A stretch of 64,000 nucleotides of DNA from Candidatus Zixiibacteriota bacterium. Lineage in GTDB: Bacteria > Zixibacteria > MSB-5A5 > GN15 > FEB-12. The notes below the pieces were generated by a model. It worked only from the letters and a program-made list of their open reading frames with translations. It made no database searches and had not been told where the DNA came from. Location of the stretch: contig JACZWU010000005.1 in assembly GCA_022571985.1 (NCBI GenBank), forward strand, positions 62,001 to 126,000. The letters run 5' to 3'. The position numbers and the translations under genes were made by a program. Positions 61,281 to 64,000 of the stretch are shown here, one piece after another (the stretch's first letter is position 1; each line of letters starts with the position of its first letter).

Positions 61281-62465
61281 ATGCAGAAAAACAGACTGAA
61301 TTTTCTATATACGAATATTGGCCGCGGCCATCCCTTTTATCTGGACGGCATAGTCGAGCTTGCCGGAGAAAGAAAGATGTTCGAGCTGTCAATTTCAGAT
61401 GTCTTTGAATCTTCAAGTGACATTTCATATCTGAGCTGGCAACTGGTCAGGGCTTTATATAAAACAGGCTCGGCGGATTCGTTTGTCGGCCGGATGTACA
61501 ACAAACTTCGCGATGCCGGCGATTTTAACCGGCAAGGCTTGGCCATGAGAATAATGGGACGGGATATCGAAAAAAAGTACCATGATGATTCCTCGCCACT
61601 AATAGTGGCTCATCCGATTTTGCTGGGGATGCTTGCCAGAAAGAAGAATCTATGGTATCAGCATGGTGAACTGGCTGTTCCCAAACAGGCAGTAGTGTCT
61701 GGAGCGGAATATGTTTTTGTGCCGACAACAGAAACGGCCATGCCATTTATTAAAAGCGGGAACCCAAGTTCAAGCGTAATTGTAACAGGTCTTTGTATAG
61801 AGCCCTGTATAGTAAATCAAGCCGAGACAGCTTTCGAAAAGAGAATGTCCAGATTCGACAGCTCTGATTCATTAACTGGCGCATTTTTCAGTTCAGGTGC
61901 GGAACCAAAGCCGCATATTGAAAAGTTAGTACAGGCTGCTGTTTCGGTAGTAAAGCAAGGTCACAAAGTAATTATGTTTGCTAAAAAAAACGGCAGCCTG
62001 GCCGGTTTGATAAAGCGTGAATTTGAAAACAGAAATATTGAGCTGATGAAAATAGATGAAAAATCTCAAGAAGTCGAGAGTGGATCAAGCGCCGTTCTTT
62101 GTTTTTATTCCGACAGAAAGACCGAGACACAACTCGTCTGCCGCTTTTTTGAAGAGCTGGACTTTTTCGTGGCGCCGTCCCACGAGCGTACCAACTGGGC
62201 TATGGGATTAGGCCTGCCAATGTTTATTTTAGAACCAGCCATCGGGCCGTTTTCGCCTTTGAACCGGGAAATTTTGCTGGAAGCTGGTGTCGCAGAAAGT
62301 ATGAATTCAGCCGAAGATGCCAAGCGGTTTGGTGAAAAGTTCAATGAGTTGAAAAAGAGCCGGAAACTGCAGCAGATGTCCGAATCTGGCTGGGAAAAGC
62401 ATCCCATTACTGGTTTTCAGACTATATGCGACTTTTTGGTTAACAAACAGACTCAATTTGCGTAA
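61281..62465 (+). CDS. GT-B-fold glycosyltransferase-like protein
   Basis: 394 residues from ATG 61281; the frame is open to a TTG at 61227. NRLNFLYTNIGRGHPFYLDGI resembles the MurG/UgtP-type N-terminal GxGH loop. A Rossmann-like middle follows (PLIVAHPILLGML, EYVFVPTTETAMPFI, VIVTGLCIEP), and the C-terminal half (GAFFSSGAEPK, VIMFAKK, DFFVAPSHERTNWAMGLGLPMFILEPAIGPFSPLNREILLEAGVA) fits a nucleotide-sugar-binding domain. Donor and acceptor are unknown. The FHA-GAF-phosphatase gene follows after 29 bases. Confidence 0.7.
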   Translation: MQKNRLNFLYTNIGRGHPFYLDGIVELAGERKMFELSISDVFESSSDISYLSWQLVRALYKTGSADSFVGRMYNKLRDAGDFNRQGLAMRIMGRDIEKKYHDDSSPLIVAHPILLGMLARKKNLWYQHGELAVPKQAVVSGAEYVFVPTTETAMPFIKSGNPSSSVIVTGLCIEPCIVNQAETAFEKRMSRFDSSDSLTGAFFSSGAEPKPHIEKLVQAAVSVVKQGHKVIMFAKKNGSLAGLIKREFENRNIELMKIDEKSQEVESGSSAVLCFYSDRKTETQLVCRFFEELDFFVAPSHERTNWAMGLGLPMFILEPAIGPFSPLNREILLEAGVAESMNSAEDAKRFGEKFNELKKSRKLQQMSESGWEKHPITGFQTICDFLVNKQTQFA

Positions 62466-62494
62466 ATTATTTAGAATTAAGTAATATTATAAAT

Positions 62495-64000
62495 ATGCTA
62501 AAATTAGTAGGTACAGACGGAAATCGCTATTACTCCTGGATTCTGGAACCGGGTAAGTATATAGTAGGTCGCAAAGAAGAGTGTGAATTTTTTCTGCCCG
62601 ACAGAACTGTTTCACGGCGTCATGCTGAAATTGAAGTTGCCAACGGCAGCGATGAAATAATCATTCATGATTTGGGAAGTCACAACGGTACTTGTGTCAA
62701 TGGCCGCAGATTTACCGGAAGTATAGCAGTTCGGCTGAACGATACTGTCATGTTCGGTCAGGTAGAGTTCCGAGTAACCTCGCTCGATGACCCGGCCAGA
62801 CAAGCCAATAAAACGCCGACAACAACTCAGCTGGCGCAGTACGATCCGGAGAAATCGGTCGTTTTAGATATCAAAGAAGCGCTGCAACCGCTGCCCTCTA
62901 AAATCACTGATATACCAGAGCTATGGAGTACGCTTTCAGATATGGCGCGAATGCTGGTTTTACCTGAGCCGAAAGAAGTCATGCTTCAGCGTTCTTTAAA
63001 GTTAGTATCAAAAGTAGTACCGGCAGACAGGCTGGCAGTGCTGTCGACTTCGCCGGACATGAAATCTGTTTATACCGATGCTGTGCTGCTGCCATCAGGC
63101 ATAGACCCGGGTACTTTTACTCTGTCCAAAACGATTATCAATGAAATATTGACCAACAAAACTTCTGTTTTGATAGGCGACTCAAGCAGCGATGAACGTT
63201 TTGCCCGGCAGGAGTCAATTGTAGCTTCGAATTTGAAGTCGGCCATGGCAGTACCTCTGTTTGATGAAGGTAAAGTGCTGGGAATTTTATACGCAGATAC
63301 GGCCAATCCACTGCACTGTTACAGCAACGATTATCTGCGGTTGTTCGCAACCTTCGGCAATATCATTGCATCCAGACTGGTCAACTATACTCTCATAAAC
63401 GAACGGCAGGAAAAACAACTGTTGGAAGCAGAGCTGGACAGGGCCGCACAAATTCAGGAAAATCTGCTGACCAAAAACATTCCAGAATTCCCCGGCTACG
63501 CCATTCATCCCTTTCAGGAGCAGTGCCAGGCAGTTGGCGGAGATTTGTATGATCTGGCGCTTCTTCCCGACGGCAAGCTGTTTTTCTTAGTCGCCGATGT
63601 CAGCGGCAAAGGCATGGGGGCGGCTCTTTTGATGTCAAATATTCTGGCATCCTTCAGGATCAAGTATAGTGATCCCAATTTTGAACTTGCCGCGGCGATT
63701 AAGCAGGTTTCAATTCAACTTCACAAATATACTGCTGCTCAGGATTTCGCTACCTTCTTTGGCGGTATTATCGACCCGGAAACGCACACTTTGAGTTTTG
63801 TAAATGCCGGACACAATCCGCCGCTGGTAGTGAGAAAGAACGGAGATTCAGAGTTTCTTGAAGCTTCGGGAGTAATGATTGGCGCTTTTGATTTCAGCGA
63901 ATGGCAGCTTGATCAAACGAAGTTTAACCCCGGGGATGTTTTATTTGTCTTCACTGACGGAGTATCTGAAGCTAACAACAGCAAAGATATGCAATACGGT
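62495..64000 (+). CDS. FHA-GAF-PP2C (SpoIIE/RsbU-type) serine phosphatase, C-terminus missing
   Basis: 502 residues seen; the frame runs off the window. An FHA domain occupies about 1-90 (GRKEECEFFLPDRTVSRRHAEI, GSHNGTCVNG) and binds phosphothreonine. A GAF domain (about 150-310: VPADRLAVLS, SAMAVPLFDEGKVLGILYADT) would sense a ligand. A linker helix (LEAELDRAAQIQENLL) leads to the PPM phosphatase (AVGGDLYDLALLPDGKLFFLVADVSGKGMGAALLM, FVNAGHNPPLV, FTDGVSEAN), with metal-binding Asp in GGDLYD and VADVSGKG. Such proteins regulate anti-sigma antagonist systems or kinase cascades. Confidence 0.92.
   Translation, partial: MLKLVGTDGNRYYSWILEPGKYIVGRKEECEFFLPDRTVSRRHAEIEVANGSDEIIIHDLGSHNGTCVNGRRFTGSIAVRLNDTVMFGQVEFRVTSLDDPARQANKTPTTTQLAQYDPEKSVVLDIKEALQPLPSKITDIPELWSTLSDMARMLVLPEPKEVMLQRSLKLVSKVVPADRLAVLSTSPDMKSVYTDAVLLPSGIDPGTFTLSKTIINEILTNKTSVLIGDSSSDERFARQESIVASNLKSAMAVPLFDEGKVLGILYADTANPLHCYSNDYLRLFATFGNIIASRLVNYTLINERQEKQLLEAELDRAAQIQENLLTKNIPEFPGYAIHPFQEQCQAVGGDLYDLALLPDGKLFFLVADVSGKGMGAALLMSNILASFRIKYSDPNFELAAAIKQVSIQLHKYTAAQDFATFFGGIIDPETHTLSFVNAGHNPPLVVRKNGDSEFLEASGVMIGAFDFSEWQLDQTKFNPGDVLFVFTDGVSEANNSKDMQYG

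Overview
This 64 kb chromosomal window has moderate GC and is mostly housekeeping DNA, with AT-richer accessory patches. The best fit is an uncultured FCB-group bacterium of the Zixibacteria type. The evidence is a protein ending in a Por/type IX secretion C-terminal domain (YPNPFNPST motif, 3413-4240), two exported proteins ending in type-3 thrombospondin and dockerin repeats (21571-25744), an Mla/MCE operon and an outer-membrane barrel (hence a diderm), and many small palindromic intergenic repeats. The phylum name is inference; no rRNA gene is present. Two tRNAs are: Ala(GGC) on the minus strand at 25784-25856 and Thr(UGU) on the plus strand at 55055-55127.

Layout. 1-5.1 kb: a truncated GT39-type glycosyltransferase, an OPT transporter, a cohesin-like/T9SS exported protein and a DUF4242 protein. 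5.1-7.9 kb: a repeat- and hairpin-rich gap, then a compact AT-rich module of an XRE regulator, an ImmA/IrrE protease, a PD-(D/E)XK nuclease-like protein and a GIY-YIG-like protein. This module is the best candidate for an undescribed system. 7.9-12.6 kb: a PP-loop tRNA-thiolation-type enzyme with an NFACT-R-like tail, the mlaE-mlaF-mlaD lipid-transport operon, and an odd single-membrane-segment protein. 12.6-19.8 kb (minus): ECF sigma and anti-sigma, deoB, a pentapeptide-repeat membrane protein, deoC, a tiny zinc-ribbon protein, an archaemetzincin with a ruined active site, and a MrfA-like helicase. 20-25.7 kb: an MFS exporter and two tandem exported dockerin proteins, the first broken by a frameshift. 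26-28.6 kb: a DnaQ-WYL fusion and a histidase-family lyase with a TSG MIO triad.

28.6-35.8 kb (minus): the macromolecular-synthesis cluster rpsU, yqeY, cvpA-like, mutS2, dnaG, recN. 36-46 kb: a HIT protein, then yebC separated from ruvCAB by about 6 kb of accessory DNA. That insert holds an unknown gene, two near-identical ConA-like lipoproteins, a glycine-zipper gene that appears to start with ATC, an autoregulated membrane protein/XRE pair, a barrel protein, and four copies of an MTKR-type repeat. 46-53.8 kb: queA, ispD, ispF, DedA, ddl, a HAD phosphatase, an M42 peptidase and cysS. 54-64 kb: an unknown lipoprotein, a mobile-looking 68-bp palindromic element beside tRNA-Thr, an ABC-2 exporter, a rubrerythrin-like protein, an M20 dipeptidase, an EamA transporter, an M29 aminopeptidase, a glycosyltransferase-like protein, and a truncated FHA-GAF-PP2C phosphatase.

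The genes cover replication and repair (dnaG, recN, mutS2, ruvCAB, MrfA-like helicase), translation and tRNA modification (rpsU, queA, cysS, ThiI-like), isoprenoid and wall precursors (ispDF, ddl), nucleoside salvage (deoBC), peptide uptake and breakdown (OPT, M42, M20, M29), and envelope lipid transport. Accessory genes tend to sit inside otherwise conserved neighbourhoods (yebC|ruvC, deoC|deoB, after mlaD). All functional calls come from reading motifs by eye; no database search was run.
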